Assembly: GCA_964620045.1 (NCBI GenBank)
Contig: CAZUJL010000030.1
Coordinates: 1-41,197, forward strand
Length of the DNA stretch: 41,197 nt
Origin: VFKU01 sp964620045
Lineage (GTDB): Bacteria; Hydrogenedentota; Hydrogenedentia; Hydrogenedentales; GCA-2746185
Reading direction: 5' to 3'
Both the position numbers and the translations under genes were made by a program. Below are positions 15,209 to 22,498 of the stretch, one piece after another (the stretch's first letter is position 1; every line of letters starts with the position of its first letter). The notes under the pieces are model-generated. The model worked only from the letters and a program-made list of their open reading frames with translations, did not search any database and had not been told where the DNA came from.

Positions 15209-15237
15209 ATAGTAGCAACTAGTCAAATCGATGGCAA
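15209..15237 (-). promoter_or_regulatory. Promoter of the acyl-CoA ligase gene, probably leaderless
   Basis: On the minus strand: TTGCCA (15237-15232), 17-base spacer, TACTAT (15214-15209), then 8 bases to the ATG at 15200. The expected start of transcription falls within a few bases of the ATG, and the gap reads TCCCCTCC, with no ribosome-binding sequence. Confidence 0.55.
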
Positions 15238-15248
15238 CCGCGCCAGAA

Positions 15249-17060
15249 CTAGTCGATCACGACATTGCCACGTTGAGACTCGAGAAGAATCCGGTGCGTT
15301 CCATTGTTCAGGCGACCCTGCAGGCTGTTGGTGTCGCGCTGAACCGTGCCCGTGAGCGGCACGGAGCTGAAAATGGAGCCGCCGTTGACGTTCACGATAA
15401 AGACGGCGTCGGCATCGGGTGGAATCGCGAGGCTGATGTTGCCGTCCTCGGTCTGGATGTCGTAGTCGCCGCGCACGCCTAGTGAAATCAGGCGTACGTC
15501 GCCGCCGCGCCCGCGCGCGAACACCGGGCCGCTGGGCGTATCGATGAGCACTGTGCCGCCGTCCGACTGCGCGCGCACCGCGGCTACCGCCTCGCGTATG
15601 GTGATGTCGCCGCCTGCCGTCAAATCGATCGCCGCGGCTGTTTTTGTGGACTCGATGCGGCCATGCTTCATTTTCGCGGTGACGGCGCCCTGCATGTTTT
15701 GCAGGACGAGTTCGCCTTGCTCTTGCTCAATAGTGACCGCGCCGTTGATACCGCTGAGACGCGTCGTGCCGGAATTCGTGCGCAGTTCCACCGGCGCCGT
15801 GCGCGGCACGCTGATGGTCATGTCCATGCGGTATTCGGTGCAGCCGATCTTCGCCATGTCTTCCTGCAGCGCCGTCGTGATGCCCACGCTGTCGGCGGTC
15901 GGTTCGCCGCGGAGCGCGAGTCCCTCGATTGCGAGCTGCACATTCGCCTGATCCGCCACGCGCACGAACTGCGTCGCGGTGATTTCCACGCGCGGACTGT
16001 CGTGGCCTTCAATCGTGACGTTGCCCGGCATGAGGTTCAGCCGCACCGTGCCGCCGGCCGGCAAGTCGTAACCCTGGCTGATGGTCTGCGTGTACGGCGC
16101 GCCGCTCGGCGAAACCAGCGGTTCGGCCGACGCCGCGAGCGCCGCCTGGTGCACGTGAATATCCGCGAACGACGACGAGAGGTCGAATTTCTGCGGCGCA
16201 TCGGGGTTGGGGTTTTTGCCCGTGGCGGTGCCGCCCCACGTTTCACTCAGCAGTGCGAGGTCGGAGTGAATTTCTCCCAAGTTTGCCATCGCCACGAGAT
16301 CCGGCAGGGCCGGACCGTCGAGATACAGATGGATCGGGCCGGTTTCGCAGTTCACTTCCGCGTTCACCGGTTCCGTGCCCGGCCGCAGATTCACGCTGCC
16401 GAGGTAGTTGTCGACATTAAGCTCTCCGCCCACGCGCGTGAATGTCGCTTCCGTGCTGCGCAGGGTAAAGGTGCCGCCCGCGTGCAGGTCCTCCGCGATC
16501 AGCGGAAATTGCCATCGCCCGCCGCGCGCCTGCACGCGTACGGGGCCGTGGAGATCGCGCAGGTCGACAATGCCGAAGCGCGCGTTGATCGTCAGGCTGC
16601 CCTGTAATCCGCGTACGAAGATATCGCCCCACTCGTTCTCGATGTCGACCGACGCGCTCGCCGGCACATTCACCTCGATGTCCGTGATGAACCCCGCCTT
16701 GGTTATCGGCTCGAGCTGCGGATATGTCGTCTTCACTTCCACGCGATTCTCCGCGTGGCTCCCGGTAACGTTGACCTGCTGCGCCAACTGTTCCGCCATC
16801 GCGGTCGTCTCTGCGCCCACCTTGATCTCCGCCGAGACGCGCACGAGTTGTTCGCCCCACGGCGTCACGCGCACAGTACCGTAGCGATTCGAAATGTAGA
16901 CCTGCGCCGCGCCGGAGACGGGATAGGTCGCGCTCACGGGCCGCGTCGCTTGGGCGAGCCCGCTCAGATCGACCGTGGGTGCTTGCGGCGTGGGCTGCGC
17001 GAGAGCGGTGCGTGTAACGAGGCACAACGCCGCGAAGAGGAGCATGCGCGAGCGGTGCAT
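15249..17060 (-). CDS. Exported DUF4097-type beta-helical protein of an ECF operon
   Basis: 603 residues with a signal peptide (MHRSRMLLFAALCLVTRTALA). The rest is repetitive beta structure with the DUF4097 (putative adhesin) pattern: VYISNRYGTVRVTPWGEQLVRV, VDIENEWGDIFVRGLQG, LTINARFGIVDLRDLHGPV, TRLSGINGAVTIEQEQGELV and ITIREAVAAVRAQSDGG. Each unit ends in G-[DEGT]-[IV] turns, as expected of a right-handed beta-helix or stacked sheet. It is the third gene after an ECF sigma and a zinc-motif anti-sigma factor, 7 bases from the latter, so it is probably co-transcribed. DUF4097 proteins recur in this position, perhaps as envelope sensors or effectors, but no biochemical role is established. 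No C-terminal anchor is seen. Confidence 0.8.
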   Translation of the reverse strand: MHRSRMLLFAALCLVTRTALAQPTPQAPTVDLSGLAQATRPVSATYPVSGAAQVYISNRYGTVRVTPWGEQLVRVSAEIKVGAETTAMAEQLAQQVNVTGSHAENRVEVKTTYPQLEPITKAGFITDIEVNVPASASVDIENEWGDIFVRGLQGSLTINARFGIVDLRDLHGPVRVQARGGRWQFPLIAEDLHAGGTFTLRSTEATFTRVGGELNVDNYLGSVNLRPGTEPVNAEVNCETGPIHLYLDGPALPDLVAMANLGEIHSDLALLSETWGGTATGKNPNPDAPQKFDLSSSFADIHVHQAALAASAEPLVSPSGAPYTQTISQGYDLPAGGTVRLNLMPGNVTIEGHDSPRVEITATQFVRVADQANVQLAIEGLALRGEPTADSVGITTALQEDMAKIGCTEYRMDMTISVPRTAPVELRTNSGTTRLSGINGAVTIEQEQGELVLQNMQGAVTAKMKHGRIESTKTAAAIDLTAGGDITIREAVAAVRAQSDGGTVLIDTPSGPVFARGRGGDVRLISLGVRGDYDIQTEDGNISLAIPPDADAVFIVNVNGGSIFSSVPLTGTVQRDTNSLQGRLNNGTHRILLESQRGNVVID

Positions 17061-17067
17061 AAGCCGC

Positions 17068-17733
17068 CTACAGGTTGCGTTCCGCGTAGAGGGTCTTCAG
17101 GGTTTGCCGCTTGAGTTCGCGGTTGGACTCCACAATCGAACCGGCCCGCACCAACGCAGGGTTGGATTGCAGCGCGGCGATCGCTTCATCGATATCCGCA
17201 TCCATCGCCTGCAGTGCGCGCTGCTGAGCCTGTTCCCACGCGCTCGCGGGACGCCACGCGGCCAATGCCGGCTCGAGAATTCGTTCTTCCGGCGAATCCT
17301 GGCGCAGCGATTCCACCGTCACGCGCGGCGCCGCATTTTTGGAGGCCTGGCCAATACGCACCACGCCCTCGCGCAGCGACACGCCGTTCGACTGGAAGAC
17401 CATGCTAAACAGCAAGGTGAATCCGGCCGCGAACGCGGCGGACTTTGCCATCCGGCGACGCGACTGGCGCTTGTCGTCGAAGCGCTGGCTTTTCATGGCG
17501 AGGATAACCGAGGCCTGCAAGGCTTCGGTGGGTTCGAGGGTCTTGATGCTTTCGGTCAGCGCGATCGAGCGGCGCATCGTGCGCACTTCACCGGCGCACT
17601 CCGTGCAATCGCGTACATGGGCGGCGACTTCGGAGCCAAATGTCGCCCGGCCTTCTTCGAGTTGTTCAGCGTACTCGAAAAGTGCCTCGCGCTCCGGATG
17701 TATTCGCACGAAAACGCCCATGTATGCCGTCAA
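17068..17733 (-). CDS. Anti-sigma factor with zinc-binding (ZAS-like) motif and one membrane helix
   Basis: 221 residues from a TTG at 17733, 6 bases after the sigma-factor stop and next to AGGAG; an ATG at 17721 is the alternative start. The N-terminal region has His39-x3-Cys43-x2-Cys46 (HVRDCTEC), preceded by His12, matching the H-x3-C-x2-C anti-sigma motif. A single membrane helix lies at about 97-114 (KSAAFAAGFTLLFSMVF), so the sigma-binding part is cytoplasmic and the C-terminal half is periplasmic. That half is helical with no enzymatic motif. Position and motif together make it the antagonist of the adjacent sigma factor. Release may involve redox change at the zinc site or proteolysis; the sequence cannot decide between them. 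Confidence 0.82.
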   Translation of the reverse strand: MTAYMGVFVRIHPEREALFEYAEQLEEGRATFGSEVAAHVRDCTECAGEVRTMRRSIALTESIKTLEPTEALQASVILAMKSQRFDDKRQSRRRMAKSAAFAAGFTLLFSMVFQSNGVSLREGVVRIGQASKNAAPRVTVESLRQDSPEERILEPALAAWRPASAWEQAQQRALQAMDADIDEAIAALQSNPALVRAGSIVESNRELKRQTLKTLYAERNL

Positions 17734-17739
17734 CGGCTC

Positions 17740-18414
17740 CTAGGAAACGTAATCCCGGAATTGCTCCAGCAACGGCCGGAGCGCCTGCTCCGCCCGCACC
17801 ACGCGCGACTTCGCCGTACCCACCGGCACGCGCGTAATCCGCGCGATGTCCTGGTACGACATATCCTGGAAGCGGCGCAGAATGAAGGCCTCGCGCTGGT
17901 GCGCGGGCAGGTCCTGCAACGCCTTGTTCACGGCTTCCGACACTTCCACGCGCTCATACGCGATCTGCGTGTCCGCGTCTTCATCGGCCACCTGCGCCAG
18001 CGGATGGAACATGTCGTCGTCATCGTCATGCCCGCCCCACGAGGCAAACAGGCTCAGCACGAGCGGCCGGCGCTTGCGGCGCAGCCATTCCTTGCTGATC
18101 ATGTTCGAGGCGATGGTGTAGAGGTACGTGGTGAATTTGGCCGTCGGCTTATACCGGCGGGCGTTTTTCACCAGCGCCAGGAAGACTTCCTGGGTAATCT
18201 CTTCCGCAATTTGGCGGTTTTGCACCATACGGTAGGTGTAGTTGAGCACGCCCTTTTGGTGGCGGTGCATCAACTCCGTAAAGGCGGCTTCCGAGCCCCG
18301 GCAATGCTCCAGCATCAGGTCTTCGTCGGTCGGAAGGCGTGTTTCCTTCCGTTCGACCGCCGGAGCCGGCTGCTGCGGCCATACCCGCAGATTATGTGAA
18401 GTGTTGTTCCCCAT
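17740..18414 (-). CDS. ECF-type RNA polymerase sigma factor (RpoE-like)
   Basis: 224 residues from the ATG at 18414. Region 2 spans about 34-110 (AFTELMHRHQKGVLNYTYRM, AEEITQEVFLALVKN, FTTYLYTIASNMISKEWLRRKRR). An acidic linker containing DDDDD sits at 130-134, and region 4 spans about 160-215 (LPAHQREAFILRRFQDMSYQDIARI, GTAKSRVVRAEQAL) with a clear helix-turn-helix. There is no SnoaL-like C-terminal extension, and regions 1 and 3 are absent, as expected for ECF sigmas. It heads a three-gene operon with its anti-sigma factor and a DUF4097 protein. Two GGAAC-type boxes upstream (18522-18517 and 18474-18469) could be autoregulated -35 elements. The regulon is unknown. Confidence 0.93.
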   Translation of the reverse strand: MGNNTSHNLRVWPQQPAPAVERKETRLPTDEDLMLEHCRGSEAAFTELMHRHQKGVLNYTYRMVQNRQIAEEITQEVFLALVKNARRYKPTAKFTTYLYTIASNMISKEWLRRKRRPLVLSLFASWGGHDDDDDMFHPLAQVADEDADTQIAYERVEVSEAVNKALQDLPAHQREAFILRRFQDMSYQDIARITRVPVGTAKSRVVRAEQALRPLLEQFRDYVS

Positions 18415-18468
18415 GGCCCTATTCTACTCCCAAGTCCTACCATAATTCATATCCGGCGAGGCCCAAGA

Positions 18469-18522
18469 GGTTCCGTTTGACATTAAACGGTCTGATACCA
18501 AGACTTTACAACAAATAGTTCC
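18469..18522 (-). promoter_or_regulatory. Two GGAAC boxes upstream of the ECF sigma gene (candidate autoregulated promoter)
   Basis: On the minus strand GGAACT (18522-18517) and GGAACC (18474-18469) precede the sigma gene in its 133-base upstream gap. GGAAC is the usual -35 core of RpoE-like ECF sigmas, and autoregulation is common. No convincing ECF -10 partner is seen at the expected distance. CTTGGTATC, also found beside the palindrome at 6702-6710, occurs between the boxes. Confidence 0.3.
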
Positions 18523-18547
18523 ATTTAGGGGCTATTTTGGGATGTCC

Positions 18548-19609
18548 TTACTTCAGCTCTTTCGGGTTCCGCATGTTCACCTTGGCTTCGTCGTAGGTGA
18601 TGAGGCCTTCGAGGTACAGGTCCTTGATGGACTTGTCCATGGTGATCATGCCGTCCTTGCTGGCCGTTTCCATGATGCCGAGGACCTGGTGCGTTTTGCC
18701 TTCGCGGATCATGTTCGCAATGGCGCCGGTGTTGAACAGGAGCTCGACGGCGAGCACGCGGCCGTCGCCGTCGGCGCGCGGCAGCAGGCGCTGCGACAGG
18801 ATGGCGAGCAGCACCATCGAAAGCTGGAAGCGCACTTGTTGCTGTTGGTCGCCCGGGAACACGTCGATGATGCGGTCCACGGTCTGAATCGCGTCGTTGG
18901 TATGCAGCGTCGCCAGCACGAGGTGGCCGGTCTCCGCGGCGCGCAGCGCGGCCTGGATGGTGTCGAGATCGCGCATTTCGCCGATCAGAATCACATCCGG
19001 GTCCTGGCGCAACACATACTTCAGCGCATCGAGAAAGGTGTGTGTGTCGACGCCGACTTCGCGCTGATCGACGATGCTTGTCTTGTGGTTATGCACGTAT
19101 TCGATCGGGTCTTCAACGGTGATGATGTGGCAGGCGCGATCGGTGTTGATGCGATCGATCAGGCTGGCCTGTGTGGTGGTTTTGCCGTGACCCGTCGGGC
19201 CGGTCACCAATACCAGGCCTTGCCGTTCCTCGGCGACGCCGATGAATTGATCGGGCAGGCCGAGCGATTCGTAGCTCGGGATATTCTCGGGGATCGGGCG
19301 GAACGCCGCCGTCACCGCCATCTTTTGCAGATAAACGTTCACGCGGAAGCGTTGTTTCTTGCCGACCGCGAGGGAGAAGTCGAGCTCTTTCTTCTCTTCA
19401 AAGGTTTTCTTCTGATCGGCCGTCAGTAAATCGTAGATGAGCTTGCGGGACTGTTCGGGCGTAAGCGGATCGCCTTTCGCGCGCAGGATGTCGCCGTTGA
19501 CGCGCAAGGCCGGCTGAGACCCGGCACTGATGAGCAAATCGGACGCGCCTTCCTTCGACACGAGGTCGAAAAGACGCTTCATTTCCGCGCTGAGATCTCC
19601 CGCTGGCAT
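18548..19609 (-). CDS. pilT: Type IV pilus twitching-motility ATPase PilT
   Basis: 353 residues, the normal PilT length, starting at the ATG at 19609 behind a GGGGGGAAG site. Motifs are PAS-like GASDLLISAGSQPALRVNG (21-39), Walker A GPTGHGKT (137-144), Asp box IITVEDPIEY (162-171), Walker B DVILIGEMRD (205-214) and His box TGHLVLATLHTND (227-239). The retraction-motif region AIANMIREGKTHQV (296-309) is close to the canonical AIRNLIRE. The hexameric cytoplasmic ATPase powers pilus retraction. Unlike the two extended paralogues at 5-8 kb, it lacks the N-terminal extension and the CxxC. It is monocistronic here, with its own promoter at 19670-19642; murB lies upstream on the same strand. Confidence 0.94.
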   Translation of the reverse strand: MPAGDLSAEMKRLFDLVSKEGASDLLISAGSQPALRVNGDILRAKGDPLTPEQSRKLIYDLLTADQKKTFEEKKELDFSLAVGKKQRFRVNVYLQKMAVTAAFRPIPENIPSYESLGLPDQFIGVAEERQGLVLVTGPTGHGKTTTQASLIDRINTDRACHIITVEDPIEYVHNHKTSIVDQREVGVDTHTFLDALKYVLRQDPDVILIGEMRDLDTIQAALRAAETGHLVLATLHTNDAIQTVDRIIDVFPGDQQQQVRFQLSMVLLAILSQRLLPRADGDGRVLAVELLFNTGAIANMIREGKTHQVLGIMETASKDGMITMDKSIKDLYLEGLITYDEAKVNMRNPKELK

Positions 19610-19628
19610 ATCGCGCTTCCCCCCGGTT

Positions 19629-19670
19629 GCACGCGTGCGGAATCATAGCGGAGCAGGGCGGGGGATGCAA
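19629..19670 (-). promoter_or_regulatory. Promoter of pilT with a palindrome at the start site
   Basis: On the minus strand: TTGCAT (19670-19665), 17-base spacer, TATGAT (19647-19642). Immediately downstream is the perfect 10-base palindrome GCACGCGTGC (19638-19629), covering the expected transcription start. The promoter is good; an operator role for the palindrome is a guess. Confidence 0.6.
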
Positions 19671-19696
19671 TGGCGCGAGGGCCGCTGAGCGCGTTT

Positions 19697-20590
19697 TTAG
19701 ACGGCGGCGGGGCGTTCAGCTCCGAAGATTTTTACTTCCTCTTCGAGCTCAATGCCGAACTTCTCGCGCACGGTCTTCTTCGCCAGCGCGATCAGTGTGA
19801 GGATGTCCTTCGCGCTCGCGTTGCGATCGTTGATGATGAAGTTCGCGTGCATGTCGCTGATCACGGCGCCGCCATGCCGCGTGCCCTTCAGGCCGCAAGC
19901 CTCGATCAGCCGGCCCGAATGCTCGTTCGGCGGGTTCTTGAACACGCTGCCGCAGGAATTGCCCGGCGGCTGTGTTTTCTTCCGGCGCGCGATGTAGTGG
20001 TCGTAAATCGCGCGTTGATCGTCCTCGGCCTTCTCGAACTTAAACAGGCCGGACAGGATCAAGCTGCTCGGCGGGCAGAAGGTCTGGCCGCGATAGCTGT
20101 AGAGCGAGGTATCCATCGGCACGGTCTTGGTGCCGCCTTCGCCGATCAGCGTCACCGATTCCATCAACTGGCAAATCGAGCCGTTCACCGTGCCGGCGTT
20201 CATGTAGATCGCGCCGCCCACCGTGCCCGGAATGCCGGTGAGGCCGCCCGTGCCTTTGTAATTATTCGCGAGGATGATCTCGCGCACCATCGCGTCGAGG
20301 ATGTATCCGCCTTCGACGTAGTAGCGGTTGTCGCCGCATGCTTCGATCTTGTTCAGGTGCGTCGTGAACACGACGATGCCGGGGAATCCGCCGTCGGCGA
20401 TCAGCACGTTCGAGCCGCCGCCGAGCACGATTTTCGGCTCGGGACGCGTGCGCAGCCAGCGGTAGGCCGCTTCGGCCTCCGCCACCGTGCGCGGAATCAG
20501 CGCCAGTTTCGCCGGTCCCCCGACCTTGTACAATGACGCCTCCGCCAGCGGATAATTCTCCACCGCGAAGTCGAACGGAAGGTTCCCCAT
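19697..20590 (-). CDS. murB: UDP-N-acetylenolpyruvoylglucosamine reductase (MurB)
   Basis: 297 residues from the ATG at 20590; the frame stays open much further upstream but only antisense to mtfA. The FAD-binding motifs are YKVGGPAKLALIP (22-34), VLGGGSNVLIAD and GLTGIPGTVGGAIYMNAG. Substrate and catalytic parts are LYSYRGQTF, with the conserved Tyr-Arg pair, and GNSCGSVFKNP, whose second Ser is the proton donor; a C-terminal FIINDRNASAKDI segment follows. This is the compact type II MurB. It reduces UDP-GlcNAc-enolpyruvate to UDP-MurNAc with NADPH in the cytoplasm, a committed step of peptidoglycan synthesis. It is outside any mur operon here. The gene is divergent from mtfA, 57 bases away. 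Confidence 0.95.
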   Translation of the reverse strand: MGNLPFDFAVENYPLAEASLYKVGGPAKLALIPRTVAEAEAAYRWLRTRPEPKIVLGGGSNVLIADGGFPGIVVFTTHLNKIEACGDNRYYVEGGYILDAMVREIILANNYKGTGGLTGIPGTVGGAIYMNAGTVNGSICQLMESVTLIGEGGTKTVPMDTSLYSYRGQTFCPPSSLILSGLFKFEKAEDDQRAIYDHYIARRKKTQPPGNSCGSVFKNPPNEHSGRLIEACGLKGTRHGGAVISDMHANFIINDRNASAKDILTLIALAKKTVREKFGIELEEEVKIFGAERPAAV

Positions 20591-20647
20591 GCCTAAAGAA
20601 TACCTGAGAATTGCCCGGCGTTCCCAGCGCTGCGCAGAAGGGGCCCG

Positions 20648-21424
20648 ATGCTGAAATGGTTCGGCCGGAAGCCGCCGGAGGACGGCGGCGCGTTTCCCGC
20701 GGCATGGGCGGATATCCTGACGCGCAACGTGCCCTACTACCGCAGGTTGCCCGCCGACCAGCAGGCGAACCTGCGCGACATTGTGCAGGTGCTGCTCGCC
20801 GAGAAGAATTGGGAAGGCTGCCGGGGATTCACGCTGAACGATGAAATCCGCGTCACCATCGCGGGCCACGCCGCGTGCCTGTTGCTCGGCAATCCGGACG
20901 GTTATTTTCCGCGGCTGAAGACGGTCCTCGTGTACCCCAGCATGTTCTTGGTGCACGACGATCACCACGGCCCGGACGGCACGGTCGCCGAAGACCCGAT
21001 TGAGCACGCGGGGCAGTCGTGGGACCTCGGCGTCGTCGTGCTCGCGTGGGACGAAGTCCAGCAGAGCACCGCGCGCTCCGACGACGCGTACAACGTCGTG
21101 TTGCATGAGTTCGCGCATCAACTGGACGCGGCCGCCGCCCATACCGACGGCGTGCCGCCGCTGGAAGATCGCAGCCTGCGCGCGCGCTGGGCGGACGTCA
21201 TGCAGCGGCACTACGATCAGCTCGCGCGCGACTACGAACGCGGCCGCGACACGTTGCTCGATCCCTACGGCCTCGAGGCGCCGGCCGAGTTTTTCGCCGT
21301 CGCCACGGAAACTTTCTTCGAAACTCCGCAGGCGCTTAATACCGAACATCCGGAGCTTTATGTGCTGCTCAGGGATTATTACCGGCAAGATCCCGCATCA
21401 CTGGCTGAGATGAGAGATGCATAG
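20648..21424 (+). CDS. mtfA: MtfA-like zinc peptidase (M90 family)
   Basis: 258 residues, close to E. coli MtfA. The N-terminus MLKWFGRKP is typical, followed by WADILTRNVPYYRRLPADQQANL, FTLNDEIRVTIAGHAACLLLG and LVYPSMFLV. The zinc site is HEFAHQLD (His153, Glu154, His157, Asp160), and the third ligand probably lies in the PAEFFAVATETFFETP region near the C-terminus. In enterobacteria MtfA binds the repressor Mlc and has aminopeptidase activity. No Mlc or PTS gene is in view here, so only the peptidase call is supported. Cytoplasmic, with no signal peptide. The membrane-protein gene at 21428 starts 3 bases after its stop, so the two may be co-transcribed. Confidence 0.92.
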   Translation: MLKWFGRKPPEDGGAFPAAWADILTRNVPYYRRLPADQQANLRDIVQVLLAEKNWEGCRGFTLNDEIRVTIAGHAACLLLGNPDGYFPRLKTVLVYPSMFLVHDDHHGPDGTVAEDPIEHAGQSWDLGVVVLAWDEVQQSTARSDDAYNVVLHEFAHQLDAAAAHTDGVPPLEDRSLRARWADVMQRHYDQLARDYERGRDTLLDPYGLEAPAEFFAVATETFFETPQALNTEHPELYVLLRDYYRQDPASLAEMRDA

Positions 21425-21427
21425 CCC

Positions 21428-22402
21428 ATGAAGATGCGCTGGGACAACGGTTCCGTTGAGGTCACGCTGATTCGCGGCAATGTGGCCGATTGGCTCAAAG
21501 CAGCGGCATTCGCCGTGGGGTTGGCAATAGCCATAACAATATTGCTCATCAGCCTTCCGTTGATCTTTACAGATGATTCGAAGCATGGGTTGATCAAAAA
21601 TGCCCGCTTCACGCTGTTTTTTCTGCCAGGCCACCTGCTGACGGCTATCCTGACTGTAGCGACCAGTAAGCCCAACCAACAAATTCGCTATGCGGTTTCG
21701 ACCTTTCCCGCCTTCGCTGGTTTCTGTTGTGCAACGTTCACCGGCTTCGCCATGGTTGCAATGATCGGACACGATGCCGCCGGGTTCATTTACTCTTATA
21801 TTGGAATGTTTGTCGGTGTGATAGAGGCACCTTTCTGGATGATTGGCGGAGCCACAGCCAGCGTCTTCCTGCGCAAGTTCACCACGGTTCCACCGGTGCC
21901 GCCGGATCGTCACACAGATGTCGCACCCGAAACCACTCCGAGTGCGGACAAACCGCTCTCTAAAATTATCATTGCGGCATTGGTGATCGGCGTGAGTGCG
22001 CCGTCGATTGTCGTGACCGGGATTCTGCTTTCGATTTACGGCGGGAGCGACGATGTGGAATTTCAATCGATGTTCGCCGGTATTCGTCTCGCGGTGTTCT
22101 GTCTGCCCGGCGTATACACGGCGGCAGTTGAAATTCTAAAGGCTTGCATCCGTCAGAACCTGCGCCACGGCACCGCTGCCCGTCTCGCAGCACTGACCGG
22201 TTTCAAATATGCGGCGATCACAGGCATGGTTCTGACGTCTATTTGGTCGTTTGTGTTCGGCCGGTTCGATCTAGTCCTGCCTGTATTCTTTGCGTTAATT
22301 GCGGCCCTCGCCCAGACCCCATTCTGGGCAGTCGCCGGAGCGGCCTTGAGCGCCCACATCCAGAAGACAAATCCTTCCACCACTAATTCATCCAATTCCT
22401 AG
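21428..22402 (+). CDS. Hypothetical polytopic membrane protein with internal duplication
   Basis: 324 residues with about eight hydrophobic segments in two sets of four. The first half (about 20-155) and second half (about 180-315) look homologous: each has a long first helix, then a xxFxLPGxxxxA helix (LFFLPGHLLTAIL; VFCLPGVYTAAVEIL), a third helix, and a closing APFW/TPFW helix (IEAPFWMIGGATASVF; AQTPFWAVAGAALSAH). A hydrophilic linker VPPDRHTDVAPETTPSADKP joins them. The base composition is more AT-rich than its neighbours and the protein matches no family I recognise. Inverted topology between halves, as in many transporters, cannot be judged by eye. It follows mtfA by 3 bases. Confidence 0.65.
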   Translation: MKMRWDNGSVEVTLIRGNVADWLKAAAFAVGLAIAITILLISLPLIFTDDSKHGLIKNARFTLFFLPGHLLTAILTVATSKPNQQIRYAVSTFPAFAGFCCATFTGFAMVAMIGHDAAGFIYSYIGMFVGVIEAPFWMIGGATASVFLRKFTTVPPVPPDRHTDVAPETTPSADKPLSKIIIAALVIGVSAPSIVVTGILLSIYGGSDDVEFQSMFAGIRLAVFCLPGVYTAAVEILKACIRQNLRHGTAARLAALTGFKYAAITGMVLTSIWSFVFGRFDLVLPVFFALIAALAQTPFWAVAGAALSAHIQKTNPSTTNSSNS

Positions 22403-22463
22403 TATCCCCAGAATCCTTGTTTCATTTTGACGGGGAATACTCATGGGAATTCGCAACGTTTCA

Positions 22464-22492
22464 TTGCGCAACAGGTCGGGGCGTGATAGCCT
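22464..22492 (+). promoter_or_regulatory. Promoter candidate for the sigma-54 activator gene, leaderless arrangement
   Basis: TTGCGC (22464-22469), 17-base spacer, TAGCCT (22487-22492), then 6 bases to the ATG at 22499. Both hexamers are moderate matches. The spacing would place transcription at or beside the start codon, and no ribosome-binding sequence precedes the ATG. Confidence 0.4.
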
Positions 22493-22498
22493 TAATTT

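Noticed and set aside
20591..21388. N-terminal extension of the murB frame
   Set aside because: It runs antisense through mtfA, which has an intact HExxH site; MurB homology begins at the ATG at 20590.
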